Below are positions 49,960 through 62,532 of a stretch of DNA of 64,000 nt, one piece after another. The notes below the pieces were generated by a model, which was not told the origin of the DNA, made no database searches, and was given only the letters and a program-made list of their open reading frames with translations. This stretch comes from Garcia nutans (lineage: Eukaryota; Streptophyta; Magnoliopsida; Malpighiales; Euphorbiaceae): assembly GCA_947685225.1 (NCBI GenBank), contig CANTUV010000014.1:9858001-9922000 (forward strand), in the 5' to 3' direction. Numbering within the stretch: the stretch's first letter is position 1; the number at the start of each line of letters is the position of its first letter. The position numbers and the translations under genes were made by a program.

Positions 49960-51500
49960 ATCCTCTTCCTATTGTGAAGGTTGTTGTGGAGGTACTCTTC
50001 TAAATTTAGACAAAGGATTGCTCTTGGTGTTGGATTTTTCGGGCTCAGGCAGCTTACCACTATCAATAAGATCTTGAATTTCATGTCTTAATTAAGCACA
50101 CTTGTCTGTCTCATGCCTTGCATTTGATGGAATTGACAGAAGGCCTTGGCATCAAAGTTTGATGGCAGAAGATCGTATAGCGGTTGAGGAGTCAACGACT
50201 GTAATAACCCCTTTTTTGTAACTTGTTGAATACCCCAAGATAAAGGTTTTCCCCTATCTAAAAAATGTCTTCTATTTCCTTGGCCAGTAGTTATATTGAC
50301 ATCCATTTTTTTTGTGCACTCTAACTGCCAGATTGGTAGTTTCCTTTTTCATTCCTCCTTCCTAAAAAGTGATTCTTCTCATGTTCCCACTCTTCTATTT
50401 GCAAGCCAGCTTGGAGAAGATTTTTGAAATCCATTATAAGGGTGTGAGACATCTGTTCATACAGACTGGGTAGGATACCCTTGACTATCATTCTGATCTG
50501 GTCAGACTCATCAGGCCTTCTTTTGAGAATTGCAACCTTATTTCTCCATCTCTTCACATAATCAACAAAACTTTCATTTTGTTTTTGCCTAATAGTCTCT
50601 ACCTCCATCAGGGTCACTTCCAACTCAATATTGTACCCATACTACTAGATGAAGGCTTTGTACAACAAATCCTAGTTCTTTTGAGTACTTTCCTCTAAGG
50701 TATTGAACCAATTTTGCACAACAGAATCTAATGAAAGTATAAAGTACTTTAGAGTTTGAGCTTTGATAGCTCTAGCAAACTACATAGCAGTGATGTACTG
50801 CTTAACATGCAAGTGAGGATTTGTTGTACCGTTGTACCTAGCGAAAGAAGGCATCTTGAACTTGTAAGGAACTTCTTCATATTGCTCAAATAGCTTATCC
50901 ACTTCCGAAACCTCTTCAGCTTTCAATTTCTTTTTGAACTTCTTTTCCAAATCAGCAATCATTTTTTTCGAACCAGCAGACTCAGTCTTCTCTCCGGTTG
51001 ATCTTTCCACAACCTTCAGCTCTTTCTTCTTATCTTAAGGATCTTGAAAGTATTAAGCCTAGTCATCATCGTCATCAACAACCACTTTGTCATCATCAAA
51101 GGCTACTTTGCCGACCTTAGCCTTTCCCATATCCTTTTGCTTCTTAGTACTAGCAGATGCTTCAATAGTGTTTCTTTCCAATAGTGCAGCTAGTTAATTT
51201 CTCATGGTCTCAGCTAGAACCCCCTTTAACTCTTCCATCTTGGAAGCAAGAGCTTCATTTATCAGATTCTGAACTTGATCGAGATTTATGGTTCTCGCAG
51301 TGAAATTAACTGTATCTTCATTGAACTCTAAGTCACTGATGTAGGTTGGGTTGTCGTATGTCCTTGAACTGCTATACTCCATATCTGTGAGACAGAAATG
51401 ATTAATGCCATGTAATGCAATGTGTGTATGCATGTATGCACAAGTAATCAAATAATCAAAAGTAATTAGGACGTTCCTTCCAACCTTATAACTTCCACAC
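49960..51500 (-). pseudogene. Ty3/gypsy (Tat-like) gag, interrupted
   Basis: Blocks in order on the minus strand: an N-terminal part with a likely Met near 51382 (MEYSSSRTYDNPTYISDLEF); PYKFKMPSFARYNGTTNPH followed by LHVKQYITAM (50860-50780); the capsid-like QKQNESFVDYVKRWRNKV (50590-50530); LLPSNFDAKAFCQFHQMQG near 50150; and HEIQDLIDSGKLPEPEK (about 50090-50030). These match the gag of Tat-lineage plant gypsy elements. Stops and frame changes separate the blocks, and the CX2H knuckle-like motif lacks its usual downstream residues, so it is unlikely to make a functional capsid. Confidence 0.82.
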
Positions 51501-52360
51501 ATGAATGGCGAGTCTCTTTTCCTAGGTATATGGTCAACAAAATGTCAACATGGGATATTTTATTTTCAAAAAATTTCCTCAGACGGTTTTAACCAATAGT
51601 TACATTCTCAAATATAGAAGTCAGTCCATGATAATTCTCATTAATTAGGTTTTAATCCATTGAATCAACTAAAAAAATAGTTTTTATGCTATATTTGATT
51701 AAAACAAAATTAATAGGTTTATCATAAATAAATTTCCCATTTAGAAAAATAACTAAAGATCCATGCTAAAAATTGGCCCATGATTAATGATTCTTGGTAT
51801 AAACTAAGCCCACAATTGATTTTGGTATTCCATAATTGACCTAAATAATTTGTAAGGTCATTTAAGAAAATGTTTTAACATATTTTTAAATGCCCACTCA
51901 AAAGGTTTATTAAAAATAATTTTGGGCTTTGACCTTGGGTCATAAGGAAAAAGATTTTTGACCCAATTGAAATTTGATCTTTTGGATTTAAAGGAAAAAT
52001 TATTTGGAGCTTACAATATAATTAGGTCAGATTAGATAAGGATCAAAATAAAAAAGTCACGGTTCAAACCAAGATGAATTAATCATAGTCAAACAACAAG
52101 AATTTGGGGTAAAAATCTAAGGAAAGTAACTAGGTCAATTACATGAGCTTTAGTCTTTGGGTTGAAAAGTTTAGGTTCTCATAGCAAGTATATACCAAAA
52201 CGGGTAACACGAGCGAAAGTATGGTATCCCTTACATAACACAACACATGTAACACGAGCGTTCTAACTCACGTACACATGTAATCTAAATGATACAATGG
52301 AAAATATTATAATAAGAATAAATAAAATAATATAAAGACCAACGAAATCAACTTCTTTTA

Positions 52361-52378
52361 TCCCTAGTGGAGTCGCCA
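52361..52378 (-). other. primer binding site, Arg-tRNA type
   Basis: The minus-strand TGGCGACTCCACTAGGGA resembles the TGGCGACTC-type primer site used by Tat/Ogre elements. It sits one base from the LTR end (TGTGAGCGG at 52380) and fixes the orientation and LTR border. Confidence 0.8.
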
Positions 52379-52379
52379 C

Positions 52380-54412
52380 TGTGAGCGGAGATTTTTGCCT
52401 TCACTCCCATGTGGAATGGTTCTTACGACTTCAGCAATTTTAGACTCAGGGTCTTAGAGAACATGGACCTAAACTCGAAAAAAATGAAGTCGCCACCCGG
52501 AAGAGCCGGGAAGAAAGAAAGGGGTGGTTGACTCGATTTCTAAGGAATCCCCAATCCCCTATTAGGTTCAGAAAGATGGGCACATATGAGGAAGGTGAGA
52601 ATGACCCAGTACCCCCATAACACCCGGTTCATTGGAACCGACCTCCTTTTTAGGTTAAAATATTATTAAATTCTTAAATATTATAATATTATCCATAATA
52701 CATACAATTATCAAAATAATTAAACATCCATCACTTTATTAAAATGAAACAAACAAAACAGGCACCTATCCATAAATGAAAATATGCCTTTTACAATACC
52801 CAATATTCAAAAATAAAATAGGGCACCCACCATTTGGTGGAAACATGCCCTTTACATTAATCTAAGATTTAAAGAAAATAAATTTACATTAAGCTTTAAC
52901 AAATGAGGTACTCACAAAGTGGAAACATACCCCTTACATATTTAAACTTAAATATTTAATCAAACTAAATCATTCAATCATTCACCATGAGCAAAATAAA
53001 AAAAAAATCATTCATAAAAAATAAAACATTAATAAATCATCCATTCAAGACACAAAATAATCACATCTAAACTCTAAACTTAAACAAAGCAACAAATACA
53101 TAAATTTAGGGTTTACATCTTAGATTATGATTTCTTGGATAAAATTAGGATTTTAGAACTTTTATAACTAAATTAAGGTTTTTAGGATGAAATTAGGATT
53201 TTTAGGGTTTAGGAAAACAAGATTAGGATTTTTAGGATTTTGATTTAAAAACTAGTGTTTTGGTTCTAAAGAATGGAACTAGGGCTTTGGTTTTTAGAAA
53301 ATAGGATTTCTGTAACTATATTTATAAATTTTGGATCATTAGATTATGTTTTAATTCAAATTAATATTGCATCAAATAAATTGCTATTCCTACTGCTACT
53401 GTGATATTTGAATTAAGGTTACTGTAATATTGAATCAAAATTAAATAAGATACCATGGATAACGTAGGTTACTGGACATTGAAAATAAGTTTTATAGACA
53501 TAGATTTTCAAAACAGCTTACTGAATATTTTATAAAAAGAAAGAACAGAAGAGCAAAGTGAAATAATTCAATGAAATAACAATAGATGAACTACTGGAAT
53601 TTTAAAACAGATTAGATGAGGAATTTCAAACCTCCCTTTGTTTGTTCCACCGATATTTCACATTGATCAAAGCTTTGTGTTTGCATCAGTTGTAGAATCT
53701 CGGTTGAACAAAGCCAAGAAAATAGCTACTGCCTTGTTTGATGATGTTTTCTCTGTATTAGATCGCTTTTCATTTTCTGTTTGATAATTGTTTAGTTGTT
53801 GTGTGATACTTTAATGGTGCTGGAGGTTGCTCCCCCCTCTTCTCTTCTTAAACCTTTATTTATAGAAGAGTATTAGGTTAAACATTTTAAAACTTCCAGT
53901 TTTAGAAATGGGTTCCTGAGGCATATCAAATTAGATTGATTTTAATTCGACCAAACCGTTAGCATGTCGGACTCAAATTCTTCTAATCTGACATGAAATC
54001 AAAATCCATAGACTCCATATCGAATTAGGATTGCCCTAATTCGATATGGAGTCCACCAAATCAGTTTTCATGCCGAATTAGGGTCCCATTTCAAATTAGA
54101 GATGGCCCAATTCGATATGGGACCCTTCTATATCGAATTGGGGCTTCCCAATTCGATATGGGACAGCCCATATCAAATTGGGATGCCCAATTTGACATGG
54201 TAACTCCCATGAAGTATAATTAATCCCCCACATCGAATTAGAGCCGACCAGACCTTCAAAACAAACCTATTTAGGATTTTAGAGGTTGAACCATCTTATT
54301 TTAAGCCTCATTAAATTATACCAATCTAATTGAAGGCTTTAAAAATAGGTTTAAGCCATTAAAAGTGGACCGAACTTGATTAGGCCTTCTTTAATTAGGA
54401 TCGGATTAGCTA
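52380..54412 (-). repeat. 5' LTR of the Tat-like element, truncated at 54412
   Basis: 52853-54412 matches 44610-46160. The similarity ends at GGATCGGATTAGCT, after which copia pol sequence begins, whereas the left LTR continues for another 1 kb. The first 0.47 kb has no counterpart in the truncated left LTR. Confidence 0.75.
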
Positions 54413-55876
54413 GAGCCAAAATCAAAAGTCTGCAGGAACTTATTCATAAACCTAAAGATCATCCAATTATAAGATGTAAATGGGTATATAGGAATAAGCT
54501 TGTTAAAAATAGTCTCATCACTAGAAATAAGGCTAGATTGGTAGCCAAATGCTATAACAATTAGGAAGACATTGACTATAATGAGACATTTACTCTCATT
54601 GCTAGATTAAAAACCATTAGAATATTACTTGCATTTGCATGTCACATGAATTTTAAACTTTTCAAATGGATGTTAAAAGTGAATTTCTAAATAGGTTTAT
54701 AAATGAGAAAGTTTATGTTGAACAACCTCCCAGTTTTGAAGATTATAAATTTACAAATCATATTTTTAAACTTACCAAAGTACTATATGGATTGAAACAA
54801 GCTCCAAGAGCTTGGTATGAGAGACTTAATACATATTTTCTTGAAAATGATTTTTCAAAAGGTAAAGTTGACACAACTCTTTTTGTTAAAAAGAAAATGT
54901 ATAACATTTTAATTGTTCAAATTTATGTTGATGAAATTATATTTGGTGCTACTAATGAATCTTTGTGCAAGGAATTTACTTCTTATATGACTAGAGAATT
55001 TGAAATGAGCATGATGGGTGAACTAAAATTCTTTCTTGGACTACAAATCAAGTAATTCAAGGATGGAATCTTCATCAACCAATCTAAGTACACAAAGGAT
55101 CTCCTAAAAAAGTTTGGAATGGAGGGTTGCAAAATTAGCAAGACTCCAATGAGCACATCCTTTAAACTTGACAAAGATGAAAGTGGTAAGGCAGTAGATG
55201 AGAAGAAATATCAACGTATTATCAGATCACTACTTTATTTAACCACATCTAGAACGGATCTAATGTATAGTGTATGTTTGTGTGCTAGATTTCAATCTTG
55301 TCCTAGAGAATCATATTTAAATACAACTAAAATAATTTTAAAATACTTGAGTGGTACATTGCATTTAGTTCTATGGTATCTTAGAAACATATCATTTGAT
55401 ATATTAGGCTTTTCTGATGCGAATTTTGCTAGTAGCCTACTAGATATGAAAAGCACCACTAGATCATATCAATTTCTTGGTGAATGCTTAGTTTCTTGAT
55501 TTAGCAAGAAACAAGTATCGGTTGCTTTATCTACCACGAAAGCCGAATATATTGTTGTATGTTTTTATTGCACACAAGTTCTTTGGATGAAACAACAATT
55601 GCTTAACTATGAAAAAATATTTAATCACATTCCTGTTAAATGTGATAACACTAGTGCAATCAATTTATCTAAGAACCCCATTCAACCTTCTAGGTCTAAG
55701 CATATAGACATCAAACATCATTTTTAAGGGATAATGTTTAAAATCACAATATATTTTTAGAATTTATTGAAACTCAACATCAACTAGTGGATATTTTTAC
55801 AAAACCCCTAAGTGAAGAAAGATTGAATTTTATAAAACAAAATATTGGCATGATTGATGGAAAATCTCTTGCATAA
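54413..55876 (+). pseudogene. Ty1/copia pol remnant (reverse transcriptase and RNase H)
   Basis: The RT fingers/palm read RCKWVYRNK, KARLVAKCYNN, then QMDVKSEFLN, KLTKVLYGLKQAPRAWYERL and the catalytic box, which reads YVDEI where YVDDI is expected, so a metal-binding Asp is lost. Then come FFLGLQI and, in RNase H, FSKKQVSVALSTTKAEYI, LRIDI-type KHIDIKHHF and the C-terminal LVDIFTKPLSEERLNFI. In-frame stops interrupt it near 54562, 55053 and 55497, and frames shift near 54655 and 55725. The last codon is TAA at 55874-55876. The gene is dead. Confidence 0.9.
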
Positions 55877-56441
55877 TCACTCTTCATTTCTCCCAAAATA
55901 TATTTTGATCATATGTACTTAAAAAAATTTTAAGACCCAAAATAGCACACTTTGTGCGATTGCTCGGTATACTAGGACGACCACATATCACCTGCTCTTT
56001 CTCAAGCTCGAGCCTTAAAAGTCATCATCTCCCAAGCTTTAACATGCATCTTATCAAGCCTGGGCTTCAAAGCATTTCTCTTCAGTGAGCGCACAATAGC
56101 TCTTGCAGCCGGTCAATTTCAAAAAATTTTTCCAACCATTACACTCTTCTCAAGCTTGTGCAAGCATGCACTGCCTTGAGAGCTCGCTAGACCCAGCTGG
56201 CAGTCGCCCGATAGGTTGAGCAACCACACAACATTGTAACTGAATTTTTTTTAACATTAGAACTCTCAAAATTCAAATTGTTTACACCCAAATGATAAAA
56301 AAATGGCTAGTTTTCTAAATTTTGTCTATAAATACCTTTATTTCGCATGAAAATACATCTTTACAAACTCAAAAATACACATTCAAATAATCTTCCAAGA
56401 ATTTAATCATCAAGAAGAAGATTTGAAATTTTTTCATTAAT
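55877..56441. other. spacer between copia pol and downstream ORF
   Basis: Non-coding; it contains several GCGAC/GCGATTGC motifs (TGTGCGATTGCTCGG, CGACCACAT, CAACCACACAA) like those in the LTRs of this family, and a TATAAATACC near 56326 that could serve as a promoter for the downstream ORF (inference). Confidence 0.5.
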
Positions 56442-57952
56442 TTGAAGTTGTTTGTTCAAAGCATCACTAACAATCTATTTCTTTCAATCTTCTACATTTC
56501 CATTTTCTTTCTCTTGTGTTTTTTTATTGAGGATATGTCACCCAAAACCAAAACCACCAAAAAGAAAGACATAACTAAAGGTAAAGGGATTGTCATTAGT
56601 GAATCACAACCTCAACCTCAACACAAATCTAAACATTTCACTAGAAGAAGTGTCCAACCACAAAAACCCAAATACAAAAATGAGGATGAGAAAACTAAGT
56701 ACTTTATGCTCAAGAAAAAGACCCTTGACCAACCAAAATGCTTGCGAAAGGGATGCTCCTAGCTTTAAACATCCAAGATGAAATCTATAGCTACCTTGAT
56801 AGAATTGGGTGGAGGCATTTTGTATTTTCCTATGAGCTAGGTTACTCTAGCCTCTCAAGGGAATTTTAATGTCTCTAAGGGTAGAGAAAAATCACAATGC
56901 ACCTATAGGATTTTATAGAGTTTATTTTAGGCTTTTTGACTAAGATTTTGCTCTTTCCTTAGAAGAATTTGGTAAAGTTTGGGTATTCCAAACTCATGGA
57001 GCTTTCTCTTATAATGATACAGATTTTCCTTTAAAAAATTACTCATTATTTTGGAGTGAACTATCCATTGAAACTCAATACAATAATAGGTCATCCAAAG
57101 CCATCCATTTTAGGACCTTTCTTCTCTTTTGGCTCTTACATAGAATCATCACTTACACTATTCACCAAAGAAGTTATAGAAATGAAAAGATTACTCAATA
57201 TGACTAATTTTTCTTGTATGCCATTGTGCATAATGAGCCAAACCAAAGTGGTAGGTTTCTCATAGACACCTTTATACATCATGGAAAATTTAAGGCAGGA
57301 ACTTTCTTTCTATCCTCTCAAATTACCCAACTTGCTAGACACTAGGACTCCTAACCCCTGAAAATCTTGCAACCCTTAGTGATCCCCTTGATCCAGCCGC
57401 AAACTCCATTAACCTAGACTGCCTTAAACATTTTAGATGTATCCAAAAGGTTGATGATCAGTATGAGTATATATTTGGTATCTAGGGAGTTATCCAAAAG
57501 GAAAGGAAGAGACCTAGGTATCATATTATGGAAGAAGAAGGTGAACCTATCCATGTTGAAGTTGAGCACCCCCCCCCCCTAGACCTTCCAAACCCACCAA
57601 AGAAAAAGGTGAATCATCGAAAACTCTCAAACTTATCCTCAAGGCCATATCTTCTCTCCAAAAATAATTTGATCATTTTAAAAAGAATGTCACAAAGAGA
57701 TTCACAAAACTCAGGTTGATCTCCTTTCCCACATTCATCATGACATAAATGAATTACAAGGAAAATTCAATCTTCCTCAATGTGAATTACGTGAATGGGA
57801 TGTGAGTGAGCATATTAAAAGTCCTTATGAAGGATCCTCACCATTCTCACATGAATCCTCTCTAACTCCTTCTCTTGGTGATGATAATGAAAGATCTCCA
57901 ACTCCTCCTCCACTATTAAGAAAAGAAAAAGAAAAAGTTTTAGATTAACATT
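56442..57952 (+). pseudogene. broken 3' ORF region of the Sirevirus-like element
   Basis: A first frame (56442-56762) has a hydrophobic N-terminal stretch and then, from a possible Met at 56535 (MSPKTKTTKKK), a basic, Lys/Gln-rich segment. Further frames at 57056-57265 and 57528-57719 appear to continue one degraded protein, ending near 57952 in a Ser/Pro-rich tail. I do not recognise a definite domain; by position it corresponds to the extra ORF some Sireviruses carry downstream of pol, sometimes called env-like. A C11 tract lies near 57570. Confidence 0.45.
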
Positions 57953-58296
57953 TTCTTGTATTTTTCTTTTAATTGGCGTCCAATTTATCTTTCTCTTATA
58001 TTCACATTTATTGGTATCAATGAATCTTTTTTTTTTACTTTAATCTTCTTTTTGCCTTTGTCAAAGGGGGAGAAAGATGTATATGATTGAATTTAAATGA
58101 TTTAATTACCAAAGGGGGAGATAAATGTAATTACCAAAGAAAAGAAAACAAATTGGTATCAAGAAAAGAAAACAAATTGCATGCATCAATTGTGAAATTA
58201 TTTAACATAAGGGGAGAAAATTTATTGATTGCTTCATGCACTTGATTATTTTTAACTTAAATTCAATTTGATTGTCAAAATCAAAAAGGGGGAGAT
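57953..58296 (+). other. untranslated region with polypurine tracts
   Basis: Three AAAGGGGGAGA-type tracts (near 58063, 58112 and 58285), with the last directly before the LTR. Multiple such tracts before the 3' LTR are characteristic of Sireviruses. Confidence 0.7.
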
Positions 58297-59782
58297 TGTT
58301 AAGATTGCATATAATCAAACTCTATTTTAATCATTGACAATCAAATTGATAAAGAACTAATGATTTCAAACAAGTCGATTTTGCAGAGTTAGAAATCGAG
58401 AACCTTTATACGACCTCCCGAACGAACGATTGAGCGACTGCACAAATTCAGCACAAGCAAAGAACCAAACTGACAAACAGATTTGCCGAGTAGAGAACCA
58501 AATGGACATATAAAGTGCCGAGCTAAGAGAACAGAACTGTCAAGCTAAAAGCAGCCAAATTGAACAACCGAGCTAAGCAAATAGTGTACCTCTACATCGA
58601 GCTAGACAAGCCAACTACGGCCAACTAAGCTAAGTCCATAATTCTCATAGAAGAGTTTGTATTGTCAATGAGTGGTGAAGTTAGGACGCCCGATATGTGT
58701 GCGACTGTACGCGAGCACCGCACGACTGCACCAAATTAAGGTAAGAATTCATAAACTCATAGAAAGGATAGTAGTCTGAGTAAGCAGTGAAGTCAGGACT
58801 CTAGAACTTTGTGCGACCGCCCAAGATGCCTAAGCGACCACACGTAACAAAGACTTAAAATCTAAAAAGAACAGAAGAGATAGCGGTCAACTCTCGTGGT
58901 GCTTCCTCGATGCCCAAAACCTTATACAACTACCTAAAAGAACCGAGTGATCGCACAAGTCTAGCAGATTTGAATCTTAGAGCCAAATACATCAGAATAA
59001 TGATAATCGAACATGTGGATGAAGAAATTTATATTCAACGGTAACTTTATGCTAAGCGACCGCATGTTGAGCCAGGAAACCGCATGACATAAAGGTATGG
59101 GCAAGCTAGATTCTGTCAGACAATAAAATTCAACCATTGGAGCTAGCTGTTACATAAAGCTTTTAAACCATGCGAAGGCACTCCGAGCTCTAGCCACCAA
59201 ATTAGTGGAAGACAGGCACTAAACATGTAGAAACTACCTCAAATGGCTAGTTTAAGCTAAATGGTTATAAATACCACATTAAACTTTATTTTGTGGTTAG
59301 AGAATATTTTGATTGTAATTGTAATTTTATTGAACAATATTTTTCATTATCTTGTCTAAATATCAAAAGATCAAACATCAAAAATCTTAGAGTGTTGAGT
59401 GTAAGCATTAAACACCATTAAAAATTTGAGTGTGAGCTTAGAAATACTTAGGGTATGAGAGTGAGCCTGGAAAAACTCTTGTAAGGGTTGTGAGGATTGA
59501 TTTCAAACCATTGTAATAGTTCGATGTGAGCTAGTGAAAATACCAAGTTAGAGTTGAGCTTGTAAAAAGTCAAGACTAGTGGAACCTTAACAAGTTAATA
59601 AGGAAATGGATGTAGGATTGAGGTAAATCTGAACCACTATAACTCTTTGTGTTCTTTCTTCTCTACTCTACTCAATCTTCATCTACATCCTCTTCATCTC
59701 TTGCATTTAAATTTTAAATTTAACATCACTCTTCATATCAACCAATTCAACCCCCCCTCTTGGTTGCGGGTTTAGGACAACA
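58297..59782 (+). repeat. 3' LTR of the copia element
   Basis: 1486 bp from TGTTAAGATTGC to GGTTTAGGACAACA, with TGTT/AACA termini. It is rich in GCGACCGCAC-like motifs (58430-59090) and contains a TATAAATACC box near 59269. It is related to the solo LTR at 5321-6537. Confidence 0.85.
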
Positions 59783-62422
59783 ATGGTTAATTTAAGCTTA
59801 GCAGTATATGTATTTGATGTTAGATAATTAAAGATAAAAGTGAGTTTAATATATAAGGTGAGTTGGGAAGGTAAAGTTTGGATGAGGAGAGTTTGTTATA
59901 AATCTTTTGATAATCAAAGTGAGTGTAAAGTTAATGAAATGGGAAAAGATAACTGAATATTGAGTTACTTATTTGCAGATAAAAAATAGAAAGGAAGCTA
60001 GTGACTATTATATCTATAAGTAACTTGGAGTTGAGTAAGTTGTGTTTAATGTGCAAATAATAATATTTATATAACTATGTATAAGCAAAAGAATATAAGA
60101 AAGGGAAAAATGGAAGTAATATGAATAGAGAATTGAAGTGAGAAGAGAAAATATAGTGTTTGGTATAAGGTAATATAAGGTAAGTGTATTGAATCTAGTT
60201 TGATTGATTTATGTATGGTAATCTAAGCTTGAATTTGATTATGTTCTTGAAGTACCCATATTATTTACTTGGTTTAAGTAAGTGAAGTTAATGGCAATTC
60301 GTTGATTTAAATTTATTGTGATGTTAGAAAATTGATGATTTTGAGTTATTGATTAAGTATGGGAAATTAGGAAGTATTTTCTTAAAAATATTTGGATGAG
60401 CAGTAATGATTAGAAATGCACAGGTGTGTAACATTGGTTGACATAGCCGTGTCCCTTGATTGTACTACTGAGTGACAGTAATAGATTGAATCGCACAGGC
60501 ATGTCCAAGGGTTGAAACGGCCGTGTTATATAATTTCTTTTACGAGAGATAGTAGTGACTTCAAACGCACGGGCATGGAACCAATGTACCACACGCTCGT
60601 GTCCTGTAAATTTAGAAAGAATTATAATTTTTAAAATGATATAGTGTTTAAATCTTAGTGGCAATTAAGGAAGCTAAATAGTTAGTGAAGAAAGGTGATA
60701 ATACTTGTCACATAGAAGTGTACTGAGCGCAAAATATAATTATTTACATATATACAAGATATAGATAGCATATAAAAGATTATACATTTATAAATATGTA
60801 TCTGTATATATATTTAAAGAGAACGGTGTAGTGTATTTACTAGAATTATATATATATATGAATATAACATTGTAAAAAGAAAATATTAACTTATGAAGTG
60901 TGTTATAATAGAAAGAATAAACTAATAGAAGTGAAGATAGGTGCACTGTATTGTAAAAGTGTGAATCTCAAAGAAGAAACAAAAGAAGTGTTTTATGATA
61001 ATTATAAAATATTTAAGATCAATGAAATAAGTGTATTGCTCAATATTACTGTTAGTAAACCTAGTATTCAGATTGCATGGCTAGCCAGAGGGCGGACTTC
61101 CATAGTAATAGTGGGTACTCCGTACCATCAGTGGACACTCTGTGTCATCTTATTTAGTGGGTATTCGTGCCATAGTAGGTCATTGACCAAATTCTTTATA
61201 TTGGCATTTACTTGTCATCAGTGACTCGTTATCCGAATTTATGATTTGAAACCCAGTATATGTTGGGCAAAAATGTAATGATAATAAAGTGTATTGGTAA
61301 TATAACTCTAGTAGCATATAAATTAAGAATACTGGTAATTAAATGTTAATAAGTGCTAAAGCCTAGGAATGTTATTTTAAATCATAGTGCTTAAAGTGTT
61401 ATGTAGAACAAAAGTGTTCATAGTGTTAAATTAAGGAAAGTTCTCATTAAAATAAAATGAAATTTATTGAAAATATAAGATGTTATTAATAAAATATTGA
61501 CAATTATAGTGAATTTATCAAACTTATTAAAGTAAATTGCAAATGAAAATTATTAAATATAAATAGAAAATATTGATGTTACAAATGCAATATTTATTAT
61601 AAAATAAATGCTAGACAATTGTTATAGATTTTATTATAAATATGGTTATTTTAAAAAAAATAGAAAAGAGATTTTATTGTTATTTATATAAACTGAAATT
61701 GTATTTTATTCTATTTATGGTAAAATAAGTTTTAATGGAAATATTTGTTTTTTTAGTTTTTATTTTTAAAAATTGTGATTTACTATTTTATCGTTACAAT
61801 TATTTACATTGAAATTAAATAGCAAAGTATGTGTATACAAGCACCACTAAGGTATAAGCTTAATATGTTAGAATTTTCTGACATGCAGGTAAGATGAACC
61901 AGAGCGGAGTTATCAATTGGTGAATATGAATTTCAATACTTATTTGCAGAGAACGGATGAAGGATTTTATAAATAATGAGAATTTTGGATTACTAACATT
62001 GTATTATTTATTTGGATAAATTTGAGATTTATATTAAATGTAAATGGGATTATATTTGTATATATATATATTTTTAGTTGAAGTTATAAGATTTAGTGAT
62101 TAAACTTTAATTCAGGTATTGTACTATATATAATTATATTTATAAATTTTTATGTATATTTAAATTATTTTGAGTAGAAATGGATATTAAGTTTATGGAA
62201 GCTATTGGAGTTGAGATCTACTAAAAGTAAATTGGGAGTGCTTATCCGTTACAGGTTGCGTTTTATTTGCAGAAGATGTTGGCAATATCTAATTTTCGGA
62301 GAGACTGTCAAAATTTGTATTGACATTAGTCTTAATTTTTAATTATAAAATGAATAATTAAGTGCATAAGTGTTGTTTGACATTCCTTGGTTGTTTTCAT
62401 TAAATTGTCAAGGGGTGTTACA
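59783..62422 (+). repeat. inverted LTR copy C of the chromovirus-like family, left end replaced
   Basis: It ends in AGGGGTGTTACA at 62422 and matches copy B (42184-43660) in reverse complement through most of its right part, including ATCATCTTC-type and GTTGGCA(A/G)TATCTAATTTT segments. At 59783 it abuts the end of the copia LTR, suggesting that the copia element inserted into this LTR. It has no coding content; frames at 60410 and 60898 are unsupported. Confidence 0.75.
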
Positions 62423-62524
62423 CACCTCCTCTCCAAACCGACGGCAGAAACCTCAACACTCTACCTAGCATCGAGTTAACATTATCAGTGGCCAACCACC
62501 TCACATTTATCCTTCAGCTAGCTA
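62423..62524. other. short spacer
   Basis: Less AT-rich than its neighbours. It resembles the sequence right of the hAT element (63838-64000), and together these may be one interrupted repeat; nothing specific is recognised. Confidence 0.4.
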
Positions 62525-62532
62525 GCTCTAGA

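Larger units (their letters stand above)
44610..54412 (-). mobile_element. Tat/Ogre-like Ty3/gypsy element, gag only, both LTRs truncated
   Basis: Direct repeats 44610-46160 and 52853-54412 are about 1.55 kb and highly similar. Minus-strand orientation is set by a primer site TGGCGACTCCACTAGGGA (reverse complement of 52361-52378, the Arg-tRNA type typical of Tat/Ogre), a gag region at 51500-49960, and a polypurine tract (reverse complement of 47190-47207). The right (5') LTR lacks its start, where copia sequence begins at 54413; the left (3') LTR lacks its last 0.47 kb. Combining both copies, the full LTR was about 3 kb. No protease, reverse transcriptase or integrase is visible between 47.2 and 49.9 kb. 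Confidence 0.75.
54413..59782 (+). mobile_element. 5'-truncated Sirevirus-like Ty1/copia element
   Basis: It retains part of the reverse transcriptase, RNase H, a downstream ORF region, a polypurine tract (AAAAAGGGGGAGAT, about 58284-58296) and a 3' LTR. The 5' LTR, gag, protease and integrase are absent. An extra coding region after pol and repeated AAAGGGGGAGA tracts are typical of Sirevirus-type copia elements. The left junction is with the Tat LTR, and the right edge lies within LTR copy C. Confidence 0.8.
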
